Shown: positions 7,203 to 14,985 of the stretch, piece by piece | How the letters are laid out: the number at the start of each line of letters is the position of its first letter | Position numbering within the stretch: the first letter of the stretch is position 1 | Assembly (NCBI GenBank): GCA_902492015.1 | Contig: CABUJR010000012.1 | Coordinates: 1 to 42,018, forward strand | Source: an uncultured Eubacteriales bacterium | Lineage (GTDB): Bacteria; Bacillota; Clostridia; TANB77; CAG-508 | Direction: 5' to 3' | DNA: 42,018 bases | Notes under the pieces: model-generated | What the model was told of the DNA's origin: nothing | Seen by the model: the letters and a program-made list of their open reading frames with translations, nothing else | Database searches by the model: none | Made by a program: the position numbers and the translations under genes

Positions 7203-8138
7203 TTATTCTAGAATTTTAAATTCAACATTTTTAGCAACAAATTTTCCTGTAGACGCATTTTTAGTGAATTCTGTTAAAGATTTTTCTAATGAATTAGCAT
7301 TTTGTTTTAAATCTGTTGTAAAATATATTTTTATTTTACCTAATTCTAAATCATTTTTTACAATCTCTTTAAATGTTTCTACCATATGTTTGTCATCTTC
7401 ACAAACTAAAATTAATTGTGGTCTTGATTCATATCCAGAATCAAATGGAACAAAATTCTCTAAAAAGTCTTTATATAATCTCATTCTATCTACAAATTTT
7501 GTTTGCCATTCTTCTTCTCTTCTAACACATTCAAAAATCATACTTAAAGATTTTCCAGCCTTTGAAATTTTTACTTCTCCATGTCCTTTAAAAGTTTTTC
7601 CATTCATTTTAGCTGTTATAGTAGTTTTTACTTTATATGAATCAAAATTTTTGGCTTTTCTCATATATGCAATTATTATTTGATTTCCTGCTAATCTTTT
7701 TTTAATTAAAGCAACTGGTTTTGTATTATCTGTTGGTTGCCATTTACATTCTACTTCTTTAGAGTTTAATAGGTATTTACCCATTTTTTCCATGCAATAA
7801 ACTCTATAAATTCCTTTTCCCTCTTCTGAAGTAAAATAATATCTAGTTAGTATTTTAGTTTTTACTAATTGTTCTAATTTAGTATTTAACTTATCTTGAG
7901 ATTTAATTTCTACTCCTTTATGAGTAAGAATTTGATAAATCTGTCTTGAAGTTAAGAATTCAAATTCATTTACTAAATCTAGTATCTTGAAATGCACATC
8001 TGATATATGCCCTAAGTTGATTTTATGGATAATTTGATTTATAGAAACATATCCATCCTTTCCATCAAATGTCTTTATTTCTCCCTCTCTAATAGCGAAT
8101 GGAGAAACGGTAGTTTTTATTTGATCATCTTCTACCAT
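7203..8138 (-). CDS. Replication-relaxation-like winged-helix protein
   Basis: A 311-residue soluble protein. Residues 45-120 form a winged-helix segment (HFKILDLVNEFEFLTSRQIY, then LEQLVKTKILTRYYF). The C-terminal half has the pattern of the Replic_Relax family (PF13814): a strand ending in Glu followed by Arg/Glu (SMIFECVRREEEW), then KFVDRMRLYKDFL and a strand PQLILVCED. Family members are typically found in mobile elements near TraG/TcpA-type ATPases, and a VirD4-like gene lies next door in convergent orientation. It begins 14 bases after the S1-domain gene, with its AGGAGG site touching that gene's stop codon, so the two are probably translationally coupled. The match is by pattern only; a general winged-helix regulator is the alternative. 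Confidence 0.6.
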   Translation of the reverse strand: MVEDDQIKTTVSPFAIREGEIKTFDGKDGYVSINQIIHKINLGHISDVHFKILDLVNEFEFLTSRQIYQILTHKGVEIKSQDKLNTKLEQLVKTKILTRYYFTSEEGKGIYRVYCMEKMGKYLLNSKEVECKWQPTDNTKPVALIKKRLAGNQIIIAYMRKAKNFDSYKVKTTITAKMNGKTFKGHGEVKISKAGKSLSMIFECVRREEEWQTKFVDRMRLYKDFLENFVPFDSGYESRPQLILVCEDDKHMVETFKEIVKNDLELGKIKIYFTTDLKQNANSLEKSLTEFTKNASTGKFVAKNVEFKILE

Positions 8139-8152
8139 TTTAAAAAACCTCC

Positions 8153-8956
8153 TTAAACAATTAATAATTTAATTTTTTTTCTTTCTTTTATTATTTTTTT
8201 TATATAAACATGAACCCTTTGTCCATATTTAAAACCCTCTTTATATTCTGCCATTCCAACAAGATTAGGTTTTAATTCAATAAAAATACCATTTTTAAAT
8301 TTATCAGCTTCTTTTACTGTTCCTTCTACAATAGTTTTTTCATTAAAATCTTTTACGTTTTCTTCCCAATCTCCTAATAACTCCTTATATGACAAAACAA
8401 GTTTTCCATTTTCTCTATCAATAGATTTTATCATAACATCAATTTTTTGTCCAATAGAAAATCTTTCTTCTGGTGATTTTATTCTTGAAACTGAAATATC
8501 TTCAATATGAAGTAATCCAACAATTCCACCACCAATCTCAACAAATGCACCAAACTTTCTAATGTTCTTTACAATTCCATTTACAACCATACCTGGTTTT
8601 AATTCAGTTTTTATCCATTGAAGAGCCTCTTCTTGAACTTTTTTCCTTGAAAGAATAATATTATTTTCATTATATATTTCTTTTACTTTAAATTGAACAA
8701 AATTATTAACTTTATTTTTGCAAATATTAGGATTGCAAAAACCAAATTCATCAACATTTAATGCCTCTAATTCATTTCTTGGTATTATTCCCTCTAGATT
8801 ATTTCCTAATTTCACATGTAAATTGTAATTTGAATCACAGTTATTTACATATCCTTGTAAAATTGTTCCTTCTGAAAATGCTTTTTGCACTATGCCTACA
8901 TCTAATTCATCATTTGTGTTTTTCCAACCTTCTGGAATAAATTTTTGATATTCCAT
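8153..8956 (-). CDS. RNA-binding protein with three S1 domains
   Basis: A 267-residue protein made almost entirely of S1 (OB-fold) RNA-binding modules. They lie at roughly 27-105 (GTILQGYVNNCDSNYNLHVK), 115-190 (GMVVNGIVKNIRKFGAFVEI, GLLHIEDIS) and 205-265 (VEGTVKEADKFKNGIFIEL). The second is the most canonical. It resembles a short ribosomal-protein-S1-like or YugI-type RNA-binding protein, shorter than true S1. The ATG follows AGGAG. It is upstream of and probably coupled to the Replic_Relax-like gene, and 101 AT-rich bases separate it from rluB. Confidence 0.85.
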   Translation of the reverse strand: MEYQKFIPEGWKNTNDELDVGIVQKAFSEGTILQGYVNNCDSNYNLHVKLGNNLEGIIPRNELEALNVDEFGFCNPNICKNKVNNFVQFKVKEIYNENNIILSRKKVQEEALQWIKTELKPGMVVNGIVKNIRKFGAFVEIGGGIVGLLHIEDISVSRIKSPEERFSIGQKIDVMIKSIDRENGKLVLSYKELLGDWEENVKDFNEKTIVEGTVKEADKFKNGIFIELKPNLVGMAEYKEGFKYGQRVHVYIKKIIKERKKIKLLIV

Positions 8957-9057
8957 TTTTCTCTCCTCTTTCGTATCATTATTTAAAAATTTAAAACATT
9001 TTTTATAGCTTATTTAAATTATTTAATTAATAATAAATTTTATTAAAAATTAAATTT

Positions 9058-9777
9058 CTATTTTAAAAGTTCTTTGACCTCAGATTTTTTCATATATCTC
9101 CAAGTTCCAATTTTTAAATTTTTTACATCTAAATTTCCAATTTTAGCTCTATGTAGTGCTAAAACTTTTTTTCCTATTGCTTCACACATTTTTCTAACTT
9201 GTCTATTTTTTCCTTCATGAATTTTTATTTCTATTCTTGAAATGTTTTTTTCCTTATCTATTTTTAAAATTCGAACTTCTGCTTTTTTTGTTATATATCC
9301 GCCAGAAATTTCGACACCATTTCGCAAATCATCTATATCTTTCTCACTTACACATCCTTTTAAAGTCACATTATATGTTTTAGAAATCTCATGCTTTGGA
9401 TGTGTTACTTTATAGACAAAATCTCCATCATCTGTTAGAATTAAAGCCCCAGAAGTATACATATCTAATCTACCAACAGGAACTAATCTTGTATTAGTTT
9501 TTACTAAATCTAAAACAGTTTCTCTCTTAAATTGGTCTTTTACTGTTGTAACAACTCCTATTGGCTTATTAAGTAAAACATAAGTATATTCGTCTTTTTT
9601 TCCAATTACTTTTTTACCATCATACTCAATAACATCTTTTTCAGGATTTACTTTAGTTCCCAGTTCTGCTACTTTACCATTTACTGTTATTTTTCCTTCA
9701 ATAATTAGTTCTTCACATTTTCTACGAGAACTAATTCCACAAGCAGCTAAATATTTTTGTAATCTTACTTCTTCCAA
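9058..9777 (-). CDS. rluB: 23S rRNA pseudouridine synthase, RluB type
   Basis: A 239-residue RsuA/RluB-family pseudouridine synthase, which isomerises a uridine in large-subunit rRNA. The N-terminal S4 RNA-binding domain is at residues 2-50 (RLQKYLAACGISSRRKCEEL). The catalytic motif is GRLDMYTSG with Asp105, followed by LTDDGDF and the C-terminal EGKNRQVRKM. It starts with TTG, 2 bases after the stop of the rluD-family gene; the site GGAAAG lies about 11 bases upstream. RsuA (16S) and RluB/E/F are close relatives, so the exact target is inferred. Confidence 0.88.
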   Translation of the reverse strand: MEEVRLQKYLAACGISSRRKCEELIIEGKITVNGKVAELGTKVNPEKDVIEYDGKKVIGKKDEYTYVLLNKPIGVVTTVKDQFKRETVLDLVKTNTRLVPVGRLDMYTSGALILTDDGDFVYKVTHPKHEISKTYNVTLKGCVSEKDIDDLRNGVEISGGYITKKAEVRILKIDKEKNISRIEIKIHEGKNRQVRKMCEAIGKKVLALHRAKIGNLDVKNLKIGTWRYMKKSEVKELLK

Positions 9778-9779
9778 TT

Positions 9780-10700
9780 TTATATGCTTTCCTTTCTTAA
9801 AGAAATTAAAACTTCTTCAAAATATTCTGGTAACTTAGCTTCTAATTTCATTTGTTTATTTGTTGTAGGATGCTTAAATTCAATTCTCATGCTATGTAAC
9901 ATTTGCCCAGCTACATTAAAAGGATTTTTTCCATTTGAATAAATATAATCACCAACAACAGGATAACCAATTTCAGATAAATGAACTCTTATCTGATGAG
10001 TTCTACCTGTTTCTATGTTAACTTCTAAAAGCGTAAATCCTTTAAATCTCTCTAAAACTTTTATATGTGTTATAGCATTTTTTCCATTTTTTGACACAGC
10101 CATTTTGGTTCTATCTTTATTACTTCTTGCTATTGGCATATCAATAGTAGCCATATTTTCTTTTACTATTCCTCTTACTAAAGCTATATATGTTTTTTTA
10201 ACTTCATGATTTTTAATTTGTTCACTTATATTGATATGTGATTTATCATTTTTAGCTATAATTAAAATTCCAGAAGTATCTTTATCTAATCTATGAACAA
10301 TTCCTGGTCTAATTTCTCCACCAATACCAGATAAACTATCTTTACAATGATTCATTATAGCATTAACTAAAGTTCCATCAGGATTGCCATTTCCAGGATG
10401 TACAACTAATCCCTTTTGTTTATTTACAACCAAAATATCATTATCTTCATAAACAATATCTAAAGGTATTTCTTGTGCCTTTATTTCTGTTTCTTTAGGT
10501 TCTTCTTTTATAATTGTTACATAATCATCTTTGTTTAGTTTATATGAAGACTTTGTTTTCTTACCATTTACTAATATATTTTCTTCATCAATTAATCTTT
10601 GAACAGCAACTCTTGATAAATCTTTATCTTTAATACTAATTGCTTTATCTAGCCTTATTCCAACTAAATCTTCACTTATTTTATACTCTTTTTTATTCAA
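9780..10700 (-). CDS. RluD-family pseudouridine synthase
   Basis: An RluA/RluD-family synthase with an N-terminal S4 domain (residues 10-65) and the catalytic signature GIVHRLDKDTSGILI (Asp139). HPGNGNPDGTLVNAIMNH and ETGRTHQIRVHLS complete the family pattern. The start chosen is TTG 10700, with AGGGGA 7-10 bases upstream, giving 306 residues. An earlier in-frame TTG (10724) would overlap the end of the tagA-like gene and lacks a site. Many Bacillota have several paralogues (RluD, YlyB, YjbO), so the precise uridine is uncertain. Its position just downstream of lspA is like ylyB of Bacillus. Confidence 0.9.
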   Translation of the reverse strand: MNKKEYKISEDLVGIRLDKAISIKDKDLSRVAVQRLIDEENILVNGKKTKSSYKLNKDDYVTIIKEEPKETEIKAQEIPLDIVYEDNDILVVNKQKGLVVHPGNGNPDGTLVNAIMNHCKDSLSGIGGEIRPGIVHRLDKDTSGILIIAKNDKSHINISEQIKNHEVKKTYIALVRGIVKENMATIDMPIARSNKDRTKMAVSKNGKNAITHIKVLERFKGFTLLEVNIETGRTHQIRVHLSEIGYPVVGDYIYSNGKNPFNVAGQMLHSMRIEFKHPTTNKQMKLEAKLPEYFEEVLISLRKESI

Positions 10701-10716
10701 AATTAATCTTCCCCTA

Positions 10717-11469
10717 TTAATCAAATTTTCCTTTAGTTATATCTTTTGTAAAAGTAATTTTAAATAAATAAACTGGTAATGCTAACATTCTAACAATTCT
10801 AGAAGGCTGAAGAATTAATCTCCAAAGCCATTCTATGCATAATTTCTGCACTATTTTAGGTGCCCTTTTTATTTTTCCCGCTTCATAATCAAATGTTCCA
10901 CCTTGACCTGCTGCAATATCTACTTTTAAATCATTTTTATATTTAGCAATCCATTTTTCTTGAAGTGGGGCTCCCATAGCAACAAATAATACATTTGGCT
11001 TTAAACGGTTTATTTCTTGAATAACCTTTTCCTCTCCATCTAATTCAAAAAAGCCTTCGTGATAACCAACAATATTTATATTTGGATAAATCTTTTTTAA
11101 ATTCTCTGCTGCAATTTTAGGCACATCATCTTTTCCACCTAATAAGTAAAATGACCAATTTTCTTTTTCTCCAATTTCTAAAACCTTTCTAAAATAAGCT
11201 TGTCCTGGAATTCTTTGCTTAAAAGGTTTCTTTTGAAATTTTCCACCTAACATAACTCCAACACTATCTGGTGTTGCAAGATCTGCGCTTTTAAGAACAT
11301 CAAAAAATTCTTCATCTTTTTGTGCCATCATTATAAATTCTGTATTCGGAGCCACAACTATTTTACATGTCTTATTGCTAGTTTCAACTAGTTCTTTAGT
11401 TATTCTTCCTGCTTCATCAATATCTATATTATCTATATCTACTCCTAATATTCTAACTGTATTTCGCAA
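10717..11469 (-). CDS. tagA: WecG/TagA/CpsF glycosyltransferase (GT26)
   Basis: A 250-residue soluble GT26 enzyme. Family members transfer N-acetylmannosamine or a related sugar to undecaprenyl-diphosphate-linked GlcNAc, the first committed step of teichoic acid linkage units or similar glycans. Visible family features are VVAPNTEFIMMAQKDEEF, TPDSVGVMLGG, PGQAYFRKVLE, FYLLGGKDD and VAMGAPLQEKWI, followed by the C-terminal WLWRLILQPSRIVRM that docks to the membrane. It starts with TTG behind GAGGTG (7 bases). It sits 12 bases after lspA. Confidence 0.88.
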   Translation of the reverse strand: MRNTVRILGVDIDNIDIDEAGRITKELVETSNKTCKIVVAPNTEFIMMAQKDEEFFDVLKSADLATPDSVGVMLGGKFQKKPFKQRIPGQAYFRKVLEIGEKENWSFYLLGGKDDVPKIAAENLKKIYPNINIVGYHEGFFELDGEEKVIQEINRLKPNVLFVAMGAPLQEKWIAKYKNDLKVDIAAGQGGTFDYEAGKIKRAPKIVQKLCIEWLWRLILQPSRIVRMLALPVYLFKITFTKDITKGKFD

Positions 11470-11481
11470 AATATTACACCT

Positions 11482-11928
11482 CTAATTTCTTCTTTGAAAA
11501 TCTATTATAAATATTACTAATAATATCCATCCTAAAACAACAAAAGCATCAGCTAAATTAAATATTGGTAGCTTATATAATCTTATAAAATCTAAAACTC
11601 CACCTCTAAAAAATCTATCAATTAAATTACCAATACCACCTGCTAAAGCTAATGATATTGCTACCATTGTTTTAGTATCAATTCTTTCTATTTGGTTTTT
11701 TACAAATCCAATAATTATTAGTAGCACAAATATCGTTAATAAAATATTTTTTACATTTCCTTCATTAAAACCTAAAGCCATCCCTGTATTTGTTACAATT
11801 TCTAGTCCTATAAATTCATTTCCAACTGGCTCTTTTAAAAAACTACTTACTAAAATTTTACTTAATTGATCTATTACAATTAATGTAATTACAATTATTA
11901 CTAAAAGTCTAACAATTTTATTTTTCAA
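11482..11928 (-). CDS. lspA: Lipoprotein signal peptidase (signal peptidase II)
   Basis: A 148-residue membrane aspartyl protease that removes signal peptides from diacylated prolipoproteins. It has four membrane helices. Early QLSK and VTNTGMALG motifs precede the catalytic pair, Asp104 in GNLIDRFF and Asp127 in FNLADAF. Start is TTG with GGAGG 7 bases before. It lies between the large membrane protein gene (24-base gap) and the tagA-like gene. The following rluD-family gene recalls the common lspA-rluD pairing of Bacillota. Confidence 0.96.
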   Translation of the reverse strand: MKNKIVRLLVIIVITLIVIDQLSKILVSSFLKEPVGNEFIGLEIVTNTGMALGFNEGNVKNILLTIFVLLIIIGFVKNQIERIDTKTMVAISLALAGGIGNLIDRFFRGGVLDFIRLYKLPIFNLADAFVVLGWILLVIFIIDFQRRN

Positions 11929-11952
11929 AATTATACCTCCATTAATTGTAAA

Positions 11953-13848
11953 TTAGCTGTTTTCTGCAACATTTGCATTCAATCTTTCAAATATTACAAA
12001 ATTATCATCAGAATAAATTAAATCATAATTAGAATCATCTTTTAATATCATTGCTAGTTTGGCATTCTCATAAAGAATTACATGTGTTACTCCATATTCT
12101 TCAAATTTAGTTTCATAATCAACTGCAACAGCTGCAATATTTAAAGCATCTGAAAAAATATCTCTACCATCATATTTTTTATCTTCTTTATTATAAGTTC
12201 CATTAAATTCTGGTGAATATAAATCACATCTAGAATCTATAAATACTGGTATACCTCTAAATAGCAAATAACTACCATAATTGTATTCATTGTATAATTT
12301 TATATTCTCTACATCCAAGTTCTTTAAAATCCAATCTGATGCTTCTACAGGATATGAACCAACTTCTATATATTCATCTCTTAAATGTGGTTTTATTATA
12401 TTAGTTGATAATATTATAAAACAACATATTACAACTGTTGCACCAAACCAACCTGTTACAAATCTTTCAATTTTTTGGAAAGTTTCTTTGTCATATTTAT
12501 TAACAAAATTTCCAATTAATGATGCTAAAACTGGTCCTGCAAATAATGCAAACATTGAAACTTGTCTTCTTGATTTAAAAGCTAAATAGGTTACTCCCAT
12601 AAGCATAAATAAATCAGATAATCTTATTTTTGTATCTGTAAATATTAATACTAATAAAAAGATCACAAGAGCTATAGCAAATTCTTGATTATCAGTTAAA
12701 CTAAGTGGTAAATGCTCATTTATAGATTGGGTGGTATTTCCTTGCATTATCTTATAAAGATACGTATAAGCACCATCACCAGCAGGATTTAGAAATCCTG
12801 TAAGAGCTGCTATTGCCATAATCGTAATAAGTAATAAGACCACGTGATTCTTTTTCACTCTTATTTTATATGGATTTTCTCTGATTACTTCTCTTTTTTT
12901 CTTTCTTTCTGTTACAGCATTTTTTATTTTTTCAATTTTTATTTCACATTTTTCTTTAACTTCTGATTTTCTAGATAATTTTTTTCTTATTTTCATAAAA
13001 ATAGAAAATAATTTTAAATCTAAATCTCTTTCTTCAATTAAAAGTAAGAAATATTCTGCAATATATGGCAAGTATAAAACAAAATAAAATGGAAATACTG
13101 CACAATGCAAGTTTGCTATTAATAATGGTATTATTAATAATAAAATTGCATATCTTTTCTTTTTAGTTTCAAGAAAACTTTCTATACAAAATACTGTCCA
13201 TACAAATAAGATAAATGTTACAAGTTGTGCTCTTGCTGCAATAAAAGATTTCATCAAATAAATTGCACCTATTGATATTGCAAGAGATACTACTTTATTT
13301 TTAGATTTTTTATTTGAAAGAATGTATATTGAAATTCCTAAAATTGCTGTTAGTATCATTGTTGATACATAAATTCCAAGTTGTCCAAAAGAATTATATA
13401 TCAAAAACATGCTTAAATCATAAAGCCAATGTGGATAAGTATATGGAAGTTCATGCCAAGAATACAAATCTTGTGTTAAATCTGAAATTCCATTATTATA
13501 AATATACTCTCCAATTTTTAAAGTATAAAAAGTATCATTTTGTAAAGTTTTTGGTGCAATAGCAAAGCAAAAGATACTAATACAAATAACAGCTACAATA
13601 TGAAATATAATAGATTGTAAAGTTTTGCTTTTATTATTCTCTTTTTCCAAATTTTCTTGATTACTACTTGATACATTTTTATTGATATTTTCTTTTTCAT
13701 CTAATTTTTTTAAATTACTTTCTAATTTTTCATCTTTTTTTATTTTTTCTTTAGTAATTTTTCTGTCATCCTTGTTTACTTCTTCTTTTATATCTTCTTT
13801 TTCTGTAGTTTCTACTTTTTCTAAGTTTTCTTTTTCTTGCTTTTTCAT
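11953..13848 (-). CDS. Large polytopic membrane protein, GT-C-like
   Basis: A 631-residue protein. Residues 1-75 are a highly charged Lys/Glu/Asn segment, likely disordered and cytoplasmic. About 10-12 membrane helices follow, interrupted by a basic cytoplasmic loop near 285-335. After the first helix comes NDTFYTLKIGEYI, then DLYSWHELPYTYPHWLYDLS. This is the acidic-residue and WL pattern of the first outer loop in a family of putative GT-C-like transferases, usually annotated hypothetical. The C-terminal soluble part (510-631) carries IKLYNEYNYGSYLLF and PVFIDSRCDLY. It is probably involved in envelope glycan or lipid modification, but no substrate can be named. The ATG follows AGAGGAG. Confidence 0.8.
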   Translation of the reverse strand: MKKQEKENLEKVETTEKEDIKEEVNKDDRKITKEKIKKDEKLESNLKKLDEKENINKNVSSSNQENLEKENNKSKTLQSIIFHIVAVICISIFCFAIAPKTLQNDTFYTLKIGEYIYNNGISDLTQDLYSWHELPYTYPHWLYDLSMFLIYNSFGQLGIYVSTMILTAILGISIYILSNKKSKNKVVSLAISIGAIYLMKSFIAARAQLVTFILFVWTVFCIESFLETKKKRYAILLLIIPLLIANLHCAVFPFYFVLYLPYIAEYFLLLIEERDLDLKLFSIFMKIRKKLSRKSEVKEKCEIKIEKIKNAVTERKKKREVIRENPYKIRVKKNHVVLLLITIMAIAALTGFLNPAGDGAYTYLYKIMQGNTTQSINEHLPLSLTDNQEFAIALVIFLLVLIFTDTKIRLSDLFMLMGVTYLAFKSRRQVSMFALFAGPVLASLIGNFVNKYDKETFQKIERFVTGWFGATVVICCFIILSTNIIKPHLRDEYIEVGSYPVEASDWILKNLDVENIKLYNEYNYGSYLLFRGIPVFIDSRCDLYSPEFNGTYNKEDKKYDGRDIFSDALNIAAVAVDYETKFEEYGVTHVILYENAKLAMILKDDSNYDLIYSDDNFVIFERLNANVAENS

Positions 13849-13945
13849 GTAAACTCCTCTAAACTATAATTTCTTATGAATTATATCAAATAATAAAAAA
13901 AATATAAATAGTTTAGAACAAAAAAGTATAATTGCTATTTATATT

Positions 13946-13981
13946 ATGTAAAAACTAAAATTAAGTTTTAAGTTTTTACAT
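13946..13981. repeat. Inverted repeat upstream of the 13848 gene
   Basis: ATGTAAAAACT (13946-13956) pairs perfectly with AGTTTTTACAT (13971-13981), and four further A-T pairs continue inside. There is no T run on either strand. It lies about 100 bases upstream of the large membrane protein gene and just behind a terminator, so an operator or leader hairpin is more likely than a second terminator. Confidence 0.5.
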
Positions 13982-13989
13982 AAAAAGAA

Positions 13990-14025
13990 ACGTCCACATA
14001 CCAACCTCTGTTAGCACATGAACGT
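13990..14025 (-). terminator. Intrinsic terminator of the SSB-like gene
   Basis: On the minus strand a 16-bp stem (arms 14025-14010 and 14005-13990) closes on an AGAG tetraloop. It is followed by TTCTTTTT. Several G-U pairs make the fold strand-specific: the plus strand would have A-C mismatches there, which fixes the direction as minus. Confidence 0.85.
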
Positions 14026-14065
14026 ACATAATTTGCTAAAATTTATATAAATTTAAATTTATATA

Positions 14066-14743
14066 CTATACAACTTCTTCTTTCTCTACTTCCTCTTGAG
14101 AATTTTCTTCATCATTTGCTATTTCCATACTTGCTATTGAAACTTCATAAGCTACTCTTGTTTGTACAGTTCCATCTTCTAATTTTTTCTCATAATTTCT
14201 TGATTGAACTCTACCAGTTATTTTTACTTCTGTTCCAACTTCCATATTTTGACAAAATCTTGCATTTCTTCCCCAAGCAATACTTGGTATGTAATCAGAT
14301 TTATTATAAGCTCTATTAACAGCTAATAAAACATCTGCAATTTCCCTTCCAAATGGTGTTTGTCTGTAAATAGGTTTTTTACAGATATAACCAACTAAAA
14401 CAACTTCGTTTGTTACTTCTTCAGCTTCTGCATCTTGATCACTTATTTCTTTAATTTCTTTTGCAAAAACTGTAAGAATTAATCTGTTTCTTTCGTTTTC
14501 ATAATTGTTGTAAGATCTAAATTGCCCTTCAACTTTTACTTTTTTTCCGATTTCTAAATCTAAATCTGTTAGTAATCTTTCTGATACTGTGATAGGGATT
14601 ATATCAACAGTTGAACTTAATCTAACAACTTCTAGATTAAATACATAAAATTTTTCTCCATAAATTTCATGACTGTAATTTTTTTCACTTACTACTTTCC
14701 CTACTAATACTAAGTGATTGTTTTCTGAATAATTCGTATTCAA
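14066..14743 (-). CDS. Tandem OB-fold single-strand DNA-binding-like protein
   Basis: A 225-residue protein with two OB-fold modules. The first (7-95) has NHLVLVGKVVSEKNY and KKVKVEGQFRSYNNY. The second (110-205) has NEVVLVGYICKKPIYRQTPF, then TEVKITGRVQSRNYEKK, the classical SSB/PriB strand pattern. The C-terminal 20 residues are acidic (EENSQEEVEKEEVV), like the protein-docking tail of SSB but without its usual terminal DDDIPF-type motif. Two OB domains in one chain could replace a dimer. This is not the standard SSB beside rpsF and rpsR, so it is probably a second, accessory SSB. It is monocistronic with a clear promoter and terminator. Confidence 0.82.
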   Translation of the reverse strand: MNTNYSENNHLVLVGKVVSEKNYSHEIYGEKFYVFNLEVVRLSSTVDIIPITVSERLLTDLDLEIGKKVKVEGQFRSYNNYENERNRLILTVFAKEIKEISDQDAEAEEVTNEVVLVGYICKKPIYRQTPFGREIADVLLAVNRAYNKSDYIPSIAWGRNARFCQNMEVGTEVKITGRVQSRNYEKKLEDGTVQTRVAYEVSIASMEIANDEENSQEEVEKEEVV

Positions 14744-14828
14744 TATTATTTCCTCCTTAATATTAATCTTGTGTATTCTTCATATAATGTTTATCTTATT
14801 TTTTCGTTTTTCCACTAAAAACACTTAT

Positions 14829-14857
14829 AGTATAGCACATTTATTTAACTTTGTCTA
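14829..14857 (-). promoter_or_regulatory. Promoter of the SSB-like gene
   Basis: Minus strand: -35 TAGACA (14857-14852), 17-base spacer, -10 TATACT (14834-14829). The start would be near 14822, giving a leader of about 80 bases before the ATG. Confidence 0.78.
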
Positions 14858-14985
14858 CATAAAATTGGTAAATTTGTTAATTTTTTTGTAATTTTTTATA
14901 CTTTTTTAGTGTTTTCTTCTTTAATTCTAACTATTTAAGTGTAAACTTATTATTTGTAACCTATTTTTATTTATGTAAATTATAT

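Noticed and set aside
7264..7683. Plus-strand frame opposite the Replic_Relax-like gene
   Set aside because: Shadow frame; the minus-strand gene has a strong ribosome site and a coherent protein.
4653..8956. Integrated conjugative element
   Set aside because: No integrase, relaxase, attachment-site repeats or channel genes are visible, and the composition equals the surroundings.
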